A DNA stretch of 23,325 nt from Isohypsibius dastychi (Eukaryota > Tardigrada > Eutardigrada > Parachela > Isohypsibiidae): the NCBI GenBank assembly GCA_034696485.1, contig JAQIWT010000325.1, forward strand, positions 1-23,325, given 5' to 3'. The notes beneath the pieces are model-generated. The model did not search any database and was not told the origin of the DNA. It saw nothing but the letters and a program-made list of their open reading frames with translations. Each line of letters opens with the position of its first letter. Position 1 is the stretch's first letter. This document shows, piece after piece, positions 1 through 9,229 of this stretch. The position numbers were made by a program, and so were the translations under genes.

Positions 1-699
1 TCAAAGCATTTCGCTTAAACATCTAAGTAGCCCTAGTCCAAGGTGAATTATGGTACACAAACCATGAAAAAGATAAACACAATCGGCTTCAGAAACTCGG
101 CACAAAAAAATCGAATTAGCCTCGCATATCAAGATATCTTAAAAGTAATTTTTCTTTGAACATAAAAATATAATGGATGAAAAGAAGAGTTTTGTCGCTG
201 AAAGTTGAACCTTCACGACTGCCGCAATTATGAAAGAAAATTCCTCCGGCTTAGTTCCAGAAACTCCAGAAACAATAGTCCCAAAATCTTTTCTGTTATT
301 TAAGAAGAAATCACTTCTGTTTCGTTGAAAAAAATTCACACGCAAAGTCTGGAAAGCGTAATGTCTCTTGCGTTGCATATTTATAGACGTTTGACTTCTT
401 TCATCTTGAGAGAGTTACTCTGTATTATGCTTTAAAACTAGAGGCCGCTTGTAGATCCTGTTAATTGATTAATTTTTCACGTTGTTTTTGCTCGCCAAAG
501 GAGAAGAAAATTTAAATATGAATTTTCAAATGTAGATTTTCCACATTTCCCTGACTTTTCGAAATGCACATGAATCAAACATCACCTTCAGCACCTCACT
601 GTAAATTGTTTCTTCATATTTGTTAAAGAACCTTATGTAAACACAAAATTTGGAGAAACAAACCAAATTATGAAAAAACTGTTTACATAATTAACTTAC
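1..699. other. Intergenic or intronic DNA left of the Ig exons
   Basis: AT-rich sequence lying downstream, on the minus strand, of the Ig exon that ends at a GTAAGT donor at 694-699. A real gene should continue here with the second half of the Ig fold, but I see no exon with the expected Y-x-C strand-F motif. A minus-strand open frame at 139-378 has no recognisable domain and I do not call it. Either the next exon lies beyond the window or the gene is truncated. Confidence 0.4.
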
Positions 700-1119
700 T
701 GGGAGCTGCAGAAACAGCAGTTCCGTTCATGAGCTTGTCACCCTTCCACCAGGTGATAATCGCCGGCCCACGAGCTCCTTGCACCAAACACTTCAGCGAC
801 ACGGTTTCATTCAGTTTGAATGTTCCGTTCGATGGACTGATCGATGCGGTGAATGGAATTTGAGGAACTGGATCTGAAAATTAAAATAAAAAAACCTCAA
901 TATTTGCAGAAATATAAATGCAGGGAAAACAGGGAAAATTAACCTTCAATATTGAGTCGAACAGTCTTTTCCACAATTGAATCGTAGCGTAGATTTAATC
1001 CACGACATTTATATTCGGCGTTCTTTTCAGCTGGCCCCAGGGTGATATGGAGTTCATTTTGGAGCATTCCGTCACTGAACCGCGAAACTGAGCCGAAAAA
1101 TTCCACGCCATCTCGAGAC
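700..1119 (-). CDS. Partial immunoglobulin-superfamily protein, two exons
   Basis: Two minus-strand exons join in phase. Exon A (1119-944) follows a TTGTGCAG acceptor and encodes 58 codons with the Ig strand-F signature EYKCRG, followed by a strand-G-like VEKTVRLNIE. Exon B (873-700) follows a canonical TTTTCAG acceptor and opens a second Ig domain with the strand-B cysteine (VSLKCLVQG) and the core tryptophans (ITWWKGD), ending at a GTAAGT donor. Exon A ends in phase 1 (G) and exon B supplies AT to make Asp, so the intron is consistent. Tandem Ig domains of this style occur in nephrin/SYG-type and hemicentin-like adhesion proteins, which act at the cell surface, but no signal peptide or transmembrane segment is visible and the subfamily cannot be fixed. 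Neither flank gives another clear exon, so this is either a gene that continues out of the window or an isolated fragment. Neither exon contains a stop. Confidence 0.6.
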
Positions 1120-1458
1120 CTGCACAAATTTTCCCATTCCGGAATTTCAAGAATTTCAAGAAGACTACAGTACTGAATACAACACAACAAATTTCGAACG
1201 ACTCCAATGAAGACACTAAGAAAAAGATAAACACAATCGATGATGTATTTCAGAAATTCTCCAGCTGATCAGCTATTCGAATAGCTTCTTATATACAGGA
1301 ACATGTAGTAAGTACAGGAAAAATTTAAGATAACAAATCCGCACGAAATAATAGTCTGTAGTCACTAGTCACGCTATTACACCTGAAATATTCTGAAAAA
1401 TGTGGAACGCTGTTGGATTTATATAAATTTTTGGAATAAACGGAAACTTCATGCTGGA

Positions 1459-1650
1459 TTAATCATTTATTTTCATGAAATTCTTTCCTGAAAAGCAAGT
1501 TTCTATTGTGTCTATTACAGCCTGACTTATTAAAGAATTTTTCACGGCTTCCCTCGTCAGAACGAGGAGAAAAGCCGTACAATGATATGGATTGGTGAAG
1601 AATGGAGTAAAATAGTGCTCACACGAATTTACGAAGATTTCAACCCTCAT
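1459..1650 (-). CDS. Small unrecognised open frame, 63 codons
   Basis: An ATG-started minus-strand frame of 63 codons, beginning MRVEIFVNSCEHYF and ending KNFMKIND before a TAA. It has three cysteines and a hydrophobic middle but no domain I recognise. A TTTTCAG lies inside the frame near its 3' end, so the last residues could instead be a separate exon. The codon use is AT-rich like the surrounding DNA, which makes chance a serious alternative. There is no neighbour in phase with it. Confidence 0.2.
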   Translation of the reverse strand: MRVEIFVNSCEHYFTPFFTNPYHCTAFLLVLTREAVKNSLISQAVIDTIETCFSGKNFMKIND

Positions 1651-2046
1651 AAAATGTAAGTAATTTCATGTTCGCATGATTAAGAAATACAATACTGAAT
1701 CTACCGCAAAATATTGTCATAAAACAAAAGTATTCTTAAAACTTCCAAAAAACCTTCACAAAAAGATGAATTGTATACTACACGTATATACTGTATATAC
1801 TATACGTATATGAAATTAATCTTGAGATGTTGAAAAATTGTTCGATATTATCTCATATACAATTGCTGATGTAATTTATTAAAGTTGCAAAATTTTATCG
1901 TTATATCTGAGAGAGGATTCCAAACATCCACAAATCTACGGACAACGTTCTCACATTACGAAGCAAACCACTAAGTTGATTCTGACAGTCCACTGAAATC
2001 TTATCCAGAATCTGCCACAAACTTCCAGACAGATTTATTCCAATTA
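1651..2046. other. AT-rich intergenic DNA with a TATA/CGTATA palindromic patch
   Basis: No gene is visible. Around 1777-1812 there is a short alternating patch of TATAC, CGTATA and related palindromic words, which could form weak cruciforms. The right boundary is the TA target site of the MITE at 2047. Confidence 0.4.
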
Positions 2047-2071
2047 CAGCATTACCTAAAAAGTGGGACAC
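2047..2071 (+). repeat. Left terminal inverted repeat of the MITE
   Basis: Twenty-five bases identical to the reverse complement of 2521-2545, immediately inside the TA at 2045-2046. Confidence 0.95.
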
Positions 2072-2520
2072 TGTCTATGTGGGACACCTGTGTATGTGGG
2101 ACACCTGGGACGGAACCGGACTGGGTCCTAACAAATTATATTAGGGGGTACCTGTCTATGTGGGACAGATCTAAGTGGGACACCTATATATGTGGGACAG
2201 TTGGCCTTAACGATGCCTAAGCAATGAACCTATTTTGTGGGACACTCTGGTTCGTACCTACTCCGCTAACCACTCTCAGCTGTATGAACTTCGAAAAAGT
2301 TTTCGAATCGCTTCAGTCAAACGTTTGAAACAGTCCAATCTGGACAGTTTTGTAGTTCGAGATGAATAACTACAGTGCATCAGTGTGGTTTCCTGAAACA
2401 TTGTGGGGTCTTCCTTTGTCTAGCCAGGGGTCCAGAGTTTTAACATTAAGGGTCCCCCTCAGGGGTCTACCTATTATGTGGGACACCTATGTATGTGGGA
2501 CAGCAAAATCGGAACCGCGG

Positions 2521-2545
2521 GTGTCCCACTTTTTAGGTAATGCTG
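2521..2545 (-). repeat. Right terminal inverted repeat of the MITE
   Basis: Reverse complement matches 2047-2071 at all 25 positions. It is followed by the second TA copy at 2546-2547. Confidence 0.95.
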
Positions 2546-2756
2546 TACTGTATTTCGTTTAGTTCAAACTGAATGATATTTAGCCATAACGTTCAAAATT
2601 AATTCAAAAAAATCAAAATGATTTCCCACCCTACCGGCAACCCGCGTTCACAGAGACCGAGTCGATGAGACGTCATTTTCATCAAATGTGGACTGGTTTC
2701 TCACTGGAAAGATGAATATTCAGAATTTCTGACTTCATCTCAAAACTAAAACCAAG

Positions 2757-2875
2757 AAGTGTAGAATGCGGGGATGGAATAATTTCCGTTGAAGGAGGCA
2801 AAGAAAGTGTAGAGTGGGGTGATGGAACATTCATTGGTGAAAAGTCAAAGAAAGTGTAGAGTGTCGGGTAAGAGT
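2757..2875 (+). repeat. Three-copy degenerate tandem repeat, period 47-48 bp
   Basis: The word AAGTGTAGARTG recurs at 2757, 2805 and 2852, with GGGGATGGAA / GGGGTGATGGAA following the first two copies. Spacing is 48 and 47 bp. No protein is obviously encoded, and the array runs directly into the lysine/arginine-rich segment to the right. Confidence 0.6.
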
Positions 2876-3002
2876 GGTTTCTAGCCAAGAAAAGAGAACA
2901 GAGAGAGTGAAGTCAGAAAGAAAAACCGTGGTTAGAACCACACGAAACCTCACTCACATGTCCATGAGCACAAAAAGCGGGTACCAACATCGTGAACAAC
3001 AT

Positions 3003-3340
3003 AGTGGACTGAAAACGAACCGCGGTTTACGAAAACAAATATTATTAAGAAACGACACCGTGAACTCCTAAAACAGAAACAAGTTCGGGAACTGGTGAAA
3101 CAAAAACAAAACCGGGAACTACCGGAAACTAAGAAAAATAAAACAGAACCGGGAACTGACAACGAAACAAAAAAGGGAAATGACAAAAGCCAGTCAATCC
3201 TAGCTAAGGCAGGCCTCACTGCGAAAATGTTGAACATTCGACTTACCACGCTGCTGACCACTGACACTTTCCGTGCTTTTGTTCTGAGATCAATGAGTCG
3301 GTTTAACCAGTCTCGTTACCGGAAGGAACAGATTAGCTGA
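3003..3340 (+). CDS. Lysine-rich, coiled-coil-like open frame without ATG
   Basis: After an in-frame TAG the frame stays open for 112 codons to a TGA at 3338-3340. It begins with a basic, repeat-built segment with near-heptad spacing (RELLKQKQVRELVKQKQNREL), followed by an acidic/basic linker and then a less biased part (ILAKAGLTAKMLNIRL). The DNA beneath the first half is a degenerate tandem repeat of A-rich words ending in GGGAACT, which alone could keep a frame open. There is no ATG until MLNI, so if real it is an internal or last exon. I do not recognise a family. Chance translation of a satellite-like repeat is about as likely. Confidence 0.25.
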
Positions 3341-3862
3341 TCAATTTAGTCAGTCATTTGCACCAGCCATCTATTTTTCGATCTTCTTCTACTACTTGCG
3401 TCAGATTCTAATCCTAAGACATCGCAATCGAATTTTCCGACAGCATCAATCCGCGGAATCGTGGAAATGTAAATGAAATGTCTTCTGTTAGAAAGTTAAA
3501 GCGAATTGCTTTGCATTCCCCGTCTATTGTTACATTGTTACGTGTTTGCTGAACTTGATCGGATAGCTGGCTATTGTTCTTCGGTTAGCAATGAACAGGC
3601 TTTATAATCGGATCAGGCGCGCGTACTTTTACAACATGGTGAGGCAAGTTTTACCATCATTTCTGCCTTTTTCGAGTAGTCAGCGATTGATGTGAGTTCG
3701 TTATCGTTCAATAAATCACAATATTATTAAAATTTAAAATTTTCGATTCGCTTTTACGACAATATCTTCAAGCAGCTATTCCGCTATGTCAAAAGCAAAA
3801 AAATAAGATTTAGCAACATACTAGAGTAAGCCATGACCTTAAGAAAAGGGTTACAAATTTTG
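3341..3862. other. Intergenic DNA downstream of the UBXN1-like copy
   Basis: Apart from the small frame at 3591-3695 I see no gene. If the minus-strand UBXN1-like copy were complete its C-terminal UBX domain should lie here, but no UBX-like exon is visible in any minus frame. Confidence 0.4.
3591..3695 (+). CDS. 34-codon arginine-rich small open frame followed by AATAAA
   Basis: ATG at 3591 opens a 34-codon frame, MNRLYNRIRRAYFYNMVRQV at its start, ending in TGA at 3693-3695. An AATAAA lies 15 bases later (3710-3715). The coincidence of a short ATG frame and a poly(A) signal suggests either a small gene or the last exon of an unrecognised plus-strand gene. A TTTTCCGACAG acceptor-like sequence lies about 150 bases upstream. 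No family is recognised. It may be chance, as AT-rich DNA often contains AATAAA. Confidence 0.2.
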   Translation: MNRLYNRIRRAYFYNMVRQVLPSFLPFSSSQRLM

Positions 3863-4623
3863 TCACAAAGGAAGCCTGCTCAAGTTTTCCTCGATTTTTC
3901 GCTGGCGATCTACGGCAATGAGATCCTTGATGCGCTGCTTGGCTTTCCTATCATCCTATTTCTCTTTACGTCTCTCCTCCGCAATATTCTTCATTCCCGC
4001 CTGCATGCGTTTTCTCTCGTTCAATCTCAGTTTTCCGTTCTTGGTATGCAATTTCAGCACGACGCTGACGGCGTTCTTCCAGCTTTTTCGCCTGTTCAGC
4101 ACGCTCTTCGTCAGTGAGGGGAAGTCTCATAGTAGCAACTGAAAACAACTGCTGTCACTAAATACTGCCTGATCAGTAATTTCCCCGTAAAAGCCATGTT
4201 CTCAATGCAGATAATCAATTCCTGTCATACCCAGCTTCAACTTCATACCACAGTTTAAGGAACCAACCTTCAACCGGGAAACCAGGTTTAAAATCTTTCG
4301 CTTCATCATCGGGATGAGAGCTGAAACGAACGTCGACATGGAACGAATAAACATTCAGAATTTGTCACAACTCGGAAATGAAACTAAGTGAGGAATTCAA
4401 AAACACGACAAACTAATTGATCCTCACCATTCCATGGCATTTTCCACGCTAGCGTTCCCTGTGCAAGAGAGAGCCTTCAGCCTGCAAGTTCGAAAATTCT
4501 AATAATCAGCATCAAAGGACTTTACAAAAGAAGAAAAATGAATGAATTTATAAATTACGCTTTCTGACGAGAGAAGCCCGTCTCCAGGATCGATCCCTGA
4601 AGTAAATCTCTGGCGCTGGCCAT
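3863..4623 (-). pseudogene. UBXN1-like (UBA plus coiled coil) pseudogene lacking UBX
   Basis: Four minus-strand exons join in consistent phase: 4623-4559, 4481-4428, 4320-4268 and 4138-3863. The first two give an N-terminal UBA-like domain, MASARDLLQGSILETGFSRQ continuing to LKALSCTGNASVENAMEW, matching the order seen in UBXN1/SAKS1 proteins (met-gly-phe helix, then a TGN-x(4)-AMEW helix). Known family members bind ubiquitin with this UBA and p97/VCP with a C-terminal UBX domain. The next exons give HPDDEAKDF and then a charged coiled-coil start, LTDEERAEQAKKLEERRQRR, also typical. The copy is broken: near 4030 the frame must shift by one base to continue as NERKRMQAGMKNIAEERRKE, a TAG follows at that point, and the open frame resumes (KAKQRIKDLIAVDRQRKIEE) before a final TGA at 3863-3865. 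The conserved UBA tryptophan codon is split by the exon 2 donor and would read Cys in the spliced product. No UBX domain is seen. Intron retention argues for DNA duplication, not retroposition. Confidence 0.7.
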
Positions 4624-5330
4624 TTCCAGTACAAAAATCAAGCCATAGAATTCGACTTTGGAACTGAAAAAATCCGATGATTTTCTTTCCGAAGAAAATA
4701 CGACAAAACAACGAAACGCGATTTGATTTCACGAATCAACTTGAGCGCAGCGCAAGGAGCTACAGTTTGTGACAGCCTGTCGCTGACAGGGCGGAAATGG
4801 AGCGGTCAAGGTTACGATTACGGTACTACGTAGTAATCGGCAGGACGGAATTTCCATGATTCCTTAGAAGTAACCACCTTCCAAGTAAGGGGTAGCCTAA
4901 AGGTAGTGAGCGGTCACCAGTAGGATCAGTGACGTCAAGCCAACGGTAATATCGCGTTTTAAACCCCCAGCCAATCACAAGACAGGCTTCTTTTTCAACT
5001 GTGATACGAATACAAAGGCAGCGAGAGAGACCACGGAAAACGAGGCAAATTTAAGACATTGAAAAAGATTTATCCATCAATTTGCATTTCAGTTCATGCT
5101 GCTTACCGGGCTGTTCTGGATGAAGTCAAATGGTATGAAAGCAGGAATACGAACCAAGGATGTTCACTGGAACCGGTGCGTTTCAAAGTCATCTTTGTCC
5201 ACATTTGAGGGTCGCCAACAGAGGCACCTCGAATATTCCACTTGTCACAATCTGAGGTCGTCCTCACTGCAAGTAAGATGATCCCGTAAATAATTTTGTA
5301 TCATCCCAGCCAAGAATTCTTACGTTCCAG
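4624..5330. other. Intergenic DNA between UBXN1-like and formin copies
   Basis: No certain gene. The region lies between the divergent 5' ends of the UBXN1-like copy (minus) and the formin-like copy (plus), so it may once have held both promoters. It contains a near-palindrome at 4815-4839 (outer CGATTAC/GTAATCG around TACTACGTAGTA). A plus-strand open stretch at 5096-5274 ends at a good GTAAGA donor and could be an upstream formin exon. No frame of it joins the next exon without a stop. Confidence 0.35.
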
Positions 5331-8215
5331 GTACAATCATGACATTCAAGCCATTAGCGAGGAAAAGGAATATTCTCCGCCAAATGTCAACAGGAAGCCA
5401 CTCGTTTCAGAATCGTCATATGTTCTTGCTGAACAATTGTCTCTGGTACCCCAGCTGTTTACAAATCAAAGTCCAAGAAAGCACAGAAAAAGTTCAGAAA
5501 ATGCATGAGCGTCCCAGTCGAGTTATTTGGAAACTGCTCCAGCTGGCATCTCATCTCTTCCTTCACTTTCATCGGATTCGGATTTGATAATCAAGCCAAC
5601 GAGCATTTTGCAGGTCGCAGCCGCCATCCCAGGTGAGGAAATATTTATGACAGTCAAAACACCGACGTTTCTAGTCTTGTATCGACAGTTGTTAGAAACA
5701 GAATGTCGCTGACAAAGTCAGTGGCGCATGAAACTCTATATTTAGGGGTTGTTTCTTAATTTTTATCCAGGGGATTTACACGTGCAGCATGTTTGGTGGG
5801 GAGGAAGTACTGGGTTCCTCGATTATTTTTCGTTCTCAGTTTCCAGATTATTTCATAGCGATTTTGTTCAGGGAAGAATGCTCTTCCGAATACCAGTACC
5901 TTTACTAAACCCCAGCAGTATGCTACGATGGTATCTTCATCAAATAGTCAACAGGCTCTGAAGAGAAAGCCGGTGCACACTTCCGGTACCGACGTCTGCA
6001 AATCAGTGAAGAAAAACGCGGGATTTGGAAAAGCGTCGGATGTTAATGAAGATAAGTCGCGGGATTCCATGAAGATTATGGAAGTGCCGAGGAAGATGAA
6101 AGTATTGGATTCGGCAACAGTGATGCGGTAGCAGTTTGGTGATGATAATGATGATGAGATGTTTGACTCGGAGATTCAGCTGCCCACTGAAATGTACGGG
6201 AATAACTAGTTTTGTAACAGAGAGCTTTTGGTGAATTTCTAGGTGCAAAAGCGGAGTGCAAGTTAATCTTCCTTTGCTTGAATAGGATTGCCAAGTCTTC
6301 GATGAGAACTGCCGTACCGAGAGGATTCTCGAAAAACCAGCACAAAATACTGCGGACGCTGAAGGCGAAAACGGAAGGTGCCAAAACTGTCCCATAACCG
6401 GTCGGACAACAACAAGCTGCGCCTTCTCCCCACAAACGGGAGTTGTTCGTTCCAGCTCAGCAGCAGTTGAAACTTCGGAAGAAAGCGTTGCAAGAACAGA
6501 AAAAGCAACAACGACAACCATCGACGTCCTCAGGCTAACCAGCCGGAAGTCGATCGGTAGTCGCTCCGGTTTGGAGTATCTATGTTCCTGTTGCATTGGT
6601 CAATGATAAAAAACGCCTCGCTCAACATCCACCTCCAGTTGTCGCTGCTGGACCATCGCGAGTGGCCTCCAGTTCATCCTCTCAAATTACTGAACTGGCC
6701 AAAAAGCTGTAAGTAGCTGTTACCGCAAAACAGGTGGCTGAAGCTGAGGCGGCGCAGTTGAGGCGACAGCTGCAAGAGGGCGGCTTGGCGTCGTCAAGTT
6801 CGGTATGGGGAAGAGTTATTTTATCTCTTGTTATCTGTATCTGCTCCGAACTTTGTGTTTTGGATTCTTCGTTAACTGATGATAAAATTGAGGAACTACA
6901 ATTATGATCTTTTCAGGCAAGCAATGGCACTGTGCAGGCCGCTGGAGCTGGTCCTGTGCATCCTCCCCCACGTCCATGCGCTGCGGGAGCGCTTCCTCCA
7001 AAAGCTCCCGGTGCTCCAGGACCTCCACCCGGTCCGCCAAGATCTCCAGGTGATCCGCCGCCGCAGGTTGCTGCCGAACTTCCGTTTGGTTTATCCGCAA
7101 AAAATACATATCAAGTTGCAGGGTTTCCGCGAAAGATGAACTGGAATCAGGTAAAGCAGTGCAACTTTTCAAACTTCATTTGTTGACGTTGTTTGATTGC
7201 AGATAAAACCGGCAGAGTTAAATGGAAAAGCATTTTGGATAAGAGCGGATAAAGATCGATGGGCGAGCGAAAACTTGGTGAAATCTCTAACTGCGGCTTT
7301 CGGCCTGAGGAATCCAAGTACGATGGTTAATAATCCACCGACTGGTCACGTTATTTTGTATCTTTGATCTGTGTGGATATGGACGATTCCAGTGAAGCCG
7401 ATCGTGAGAGTACTGAAGGAGCTATCAGCATAAACAAGCAGCCCACTCGACTTCGAGTCCCTTAACCAAAGCAGGCTGATGGATTTTATATGTTATTTTT
7501 AGATGGCCTTGAAATTATTTTGGGTGATTGGTTGTTAATTTTTTCAGTCATTGGGTTGAAACACGCAATTGTCATTTCCGCGCTAAAGACAGCGATTTTG
7601 CGTTGCTATACTAGTCGCCTCACGGAATCATTAGTTGAGACGATGCTGAGATACCTTCCAACTGATGTCTGGATTGATCAGCTGCAGGAAATGACAACAA
7701 CGGAAAAGAAGGATTTGAATGAAAGCTAAAAAATGGTGCTGCAGGTCAGCGTTTTAATTTACTATTCGTAATATTTCGAAACCAAGACATCATGAAACAT
7801 TGTCGTATTCAAGGATTTGCGTCTGTAAAAGACGCAGGACCTCGTATTGAAGCGATGTTCCTCAAAATGACGTTCGCGGATCTCATTCAGTAAGTCGAGC
7901 TGGTAAGTAGCGAAGCTTGTAATTTAATACCATCGAACAAGATCTGACCTTTGTTTGGGTTCTAGCATATCGTTACAGCAAAAGATGCTGGTGAAGAGAC
8001 TTTGAAGAGCAAAAAGTTTCCAAATGTTTTGGAGCTTATCCTGCTGACGGGTAACATCATGAACACCGGTTCGGCAAACGCGAAATCATCTGGATTTGAA
8101 ATGAGTTACTTTGGCAGGTTTAGCGAGAAAAAGATAATGTTTTCCGTTATCTTGGAGATGAGCCAATCCCTGACTATGTCCACACGTACAGGAGAACCAC
8201 GAAAAAGCTGATAAA
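5331..8215 (+). pseudogene. Diaphanous-type formin pseudogene (FH1-FH2)
   Basis: Formins nucleate and elongate actin filaments: FH1 binds profilin-actin and FH2 caps the barbed end as a dimer. Plus-strand exons that join in phase include 5331-5632 to 5872-about 6209, and about 6240-6802 to 6917-7150 to 7203 onward. The exon at 6917 carries an FH1-like proline run (PPGPPRSPGDPPPQ) and the FH2 start (KMNWNQ, then IKPAELNGKAFWIRADKDRW). FH2 continues with LTESLVETMLRYLPTDVW near 7618-7671, RIEAMFLKMTFADLIQ near 7842-7890 and KFPNVLELILLTGNIMNTGS near 8014-8073. Damage is extensive: in-frame stops at 5506 (TGA), 6129 (TAG), 6395, 6536, 6710, 7463, 7727 and 7891 (all TAA), a stop at 7365 bypassed only by changing frame, and a frameshift near 8150 after which LGDEPIPDYVHTYRR continues FH2. 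The distal FH2 and DAD tail are not seen. FH2 wording is closest to the diaphanous/CYK-1 class from family knowledge; that assignment is inference. Confidence 0.75.
6740..6802 (+). other. Coiled-coil end of the exon before formin FH1
   Basis: The exon tail reads AEAEAAQLRRQLQEGG then ASSSS and ends at a GTATGG donor at 6803. It joins ASNGTVQAAGAG at 6917 in phase 0. This short coiled coil before FH1 is the expected position in diaphanous-type formins. Confidence 0.6.
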
Positions 8216-8575
8216 AATTACCAACCTTGCATGAATCTGCTTCTCTGGCCAAAGGCTACCCAACAGACGACCCATCGCCCATTGCGTTTTATTTTCTGGA
8301 TGTAAAAATTCAGATGGAATATCATCATTATATTCTACCGAGCGAAAAAAACGGAATTTTTCCCCACATTTTGTTCAAATTTGGGAAAGCTTTCACATGA
8401 TACGTCTACAATCGAAAGAATCCCATGCTACTCACATGTTCTCTAGTTTATCGGGATTTGAAGATGCCAGGCGCTTTTTGAAATATTGATCTTGGGGAGA
8501 AATCACCCTCAACTTCGGGAAGGAATGATTCTTACCGCTTCCGATCTTCGAACGTCAATTCGGAATCCTTTTTCT
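8216..8575. other. Non-coding stretch between formin and dynamitin copies
   Basis: No exon is recognisable. The formin FH2 would be expected to continue here on the plus strand but no helix signature could be matched. Confidence 0.4.
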
Positions 8576-9197
8576 TCAGTTCTGGATTTCACTCAGCCGT
8601 CTTTCATAGCGCTCTTGGAAAATCTCGTCAGCAACATCTTCATCATTCTTCAAACGAAAAACGTGACCGACAAAATAGCACCTGAAAATGGATTGAATAA
8701 GAACAGCCCAATTGCGTATGAGATACTGATCAAATACTTTGATTAGCTACTAAATTGTCAAAACAGATAGGTATCAGCCTCACTGCTTTCCAAATTTTGT
8801 GGTAGATAACCCTGCTTTTTTCCGCCAGAAATGAAACCGGAGAAGCCTGCAAAGTATCGAATTAATTGCATAAAAGTAGTTCGTTCAGTTAAACTGAATT
8901 TCAAAAATTTCGCTGACTTCAGAAATCAGAGAAAACGGGAGACAAACCTGTGCCATTTTTAAAGACCCTTTTATCTGAATGTCGAAGAGAATCTCCACTG
9001 TCGATGTTTGACCGTTATACATTCTCATTTGACGACAAATCTTGAAAAACTGACAACTGCCGCTTCTGAATTTTTCGAGCAGCTTTCTTGATTAAAATTC
9101 TCATCAGTGTAGCCAAACTCACGTTGACAACCGGAAGTCGGTTTTCGAAATCAGAGTTTGTCCCAACGGTTTCATAAACATCTGGCTCGTCATGCAC
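8576..9197 (-). pseudogene. Dynamitin (DCTN2/DNC-2)-like pseudogene fragment
   Basis: Dynamitin is the p50 subunit of dynactin, the dynein adaptor. Three minus-strand segments fall in the family order. 9197-9123 gives HDEPDVYETVGTNSDFENRL, matching the conserved N-terminal EPDVYET, and ends at a GTGAGT donor. 9065-8920 follows an AATTCAG acceptor and contains, in one frame, SDKRVFKNGTGLSPVFSDF, which fits the family's DKRV...DFSD stretch but needs a frame change from the start of the exon, where stops occur. 8681-8576 follows a TTTTCAG acceptor and ends EIFQERYERRLSEIQN then TGA, matching the family's Q-x-R-Y-x-R-x-L-x-E-[IV]-Q segment. There is no start methionine and the long C-terminal coiled coil is missing, so this is a truncated, intron-containing duplicate. 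Each match is short; the order of all three supports the call. Confidence 0.55.
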
Positions 9198-9229
9198 ATA
9201 CAGAATTCAGATAATCAGGAAATCATACA

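Larger units (their letters stand above)
2047..2545. mobile_element. Tc/mariner-type MITE with 25-bp perfect terminal inverted repeats
   Basis: The first 25 bases (2047-2071, CAGCATTACCTAAAAAGTGG plus GACAC) and the last 25 (2521-2545) are perfect inverted repeats. The element is flanked by TA at 2045-2046 and 2546-2547, the target duplication typical of Tc1/mariner elements. It is 499 bp and has no coding capacity, so it is a non-autonomous element mobilised in trans by a transposase elsewhere. The interior repeats the core of its own end, GTGGGACA, about nine times, mostly near both ends (for example near 2079, 2096, 2159, 2192, 2479 and 2495). The perfection of the ends suggests a fairly recent insertion. 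Confidence 0.9.

Noticed and set aside
2326-2333. CTGTTTCA word on the minus strand, resembling the 21U-RNA upstream motif
   Set aside because: A single 8-mer inside a MITE is expected by chance, and no suitably placed downstream context was identified.
2362-2562. Plus-strand 66-codon frame inside the MITE
   Set aside because: It is made of the GTGGGACA repeat and runs over the right terminal inverted repeat, with no domain or splice context.
6003-6596. Long minus-strand frame opposite the formin copy
   Set aside because: Low-complexity translation (runs of His, Ile and Ser) opposite formin exons whose plus-strand phases agree; no domain.
6710-6736. Possible mini-intron, GTAAGT to ACAG, explaining the TAA at 6710
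   Set aside because: Only about 27 nt, below usable nematode intron length, and removal puts the downstream coiled coil out of frame.
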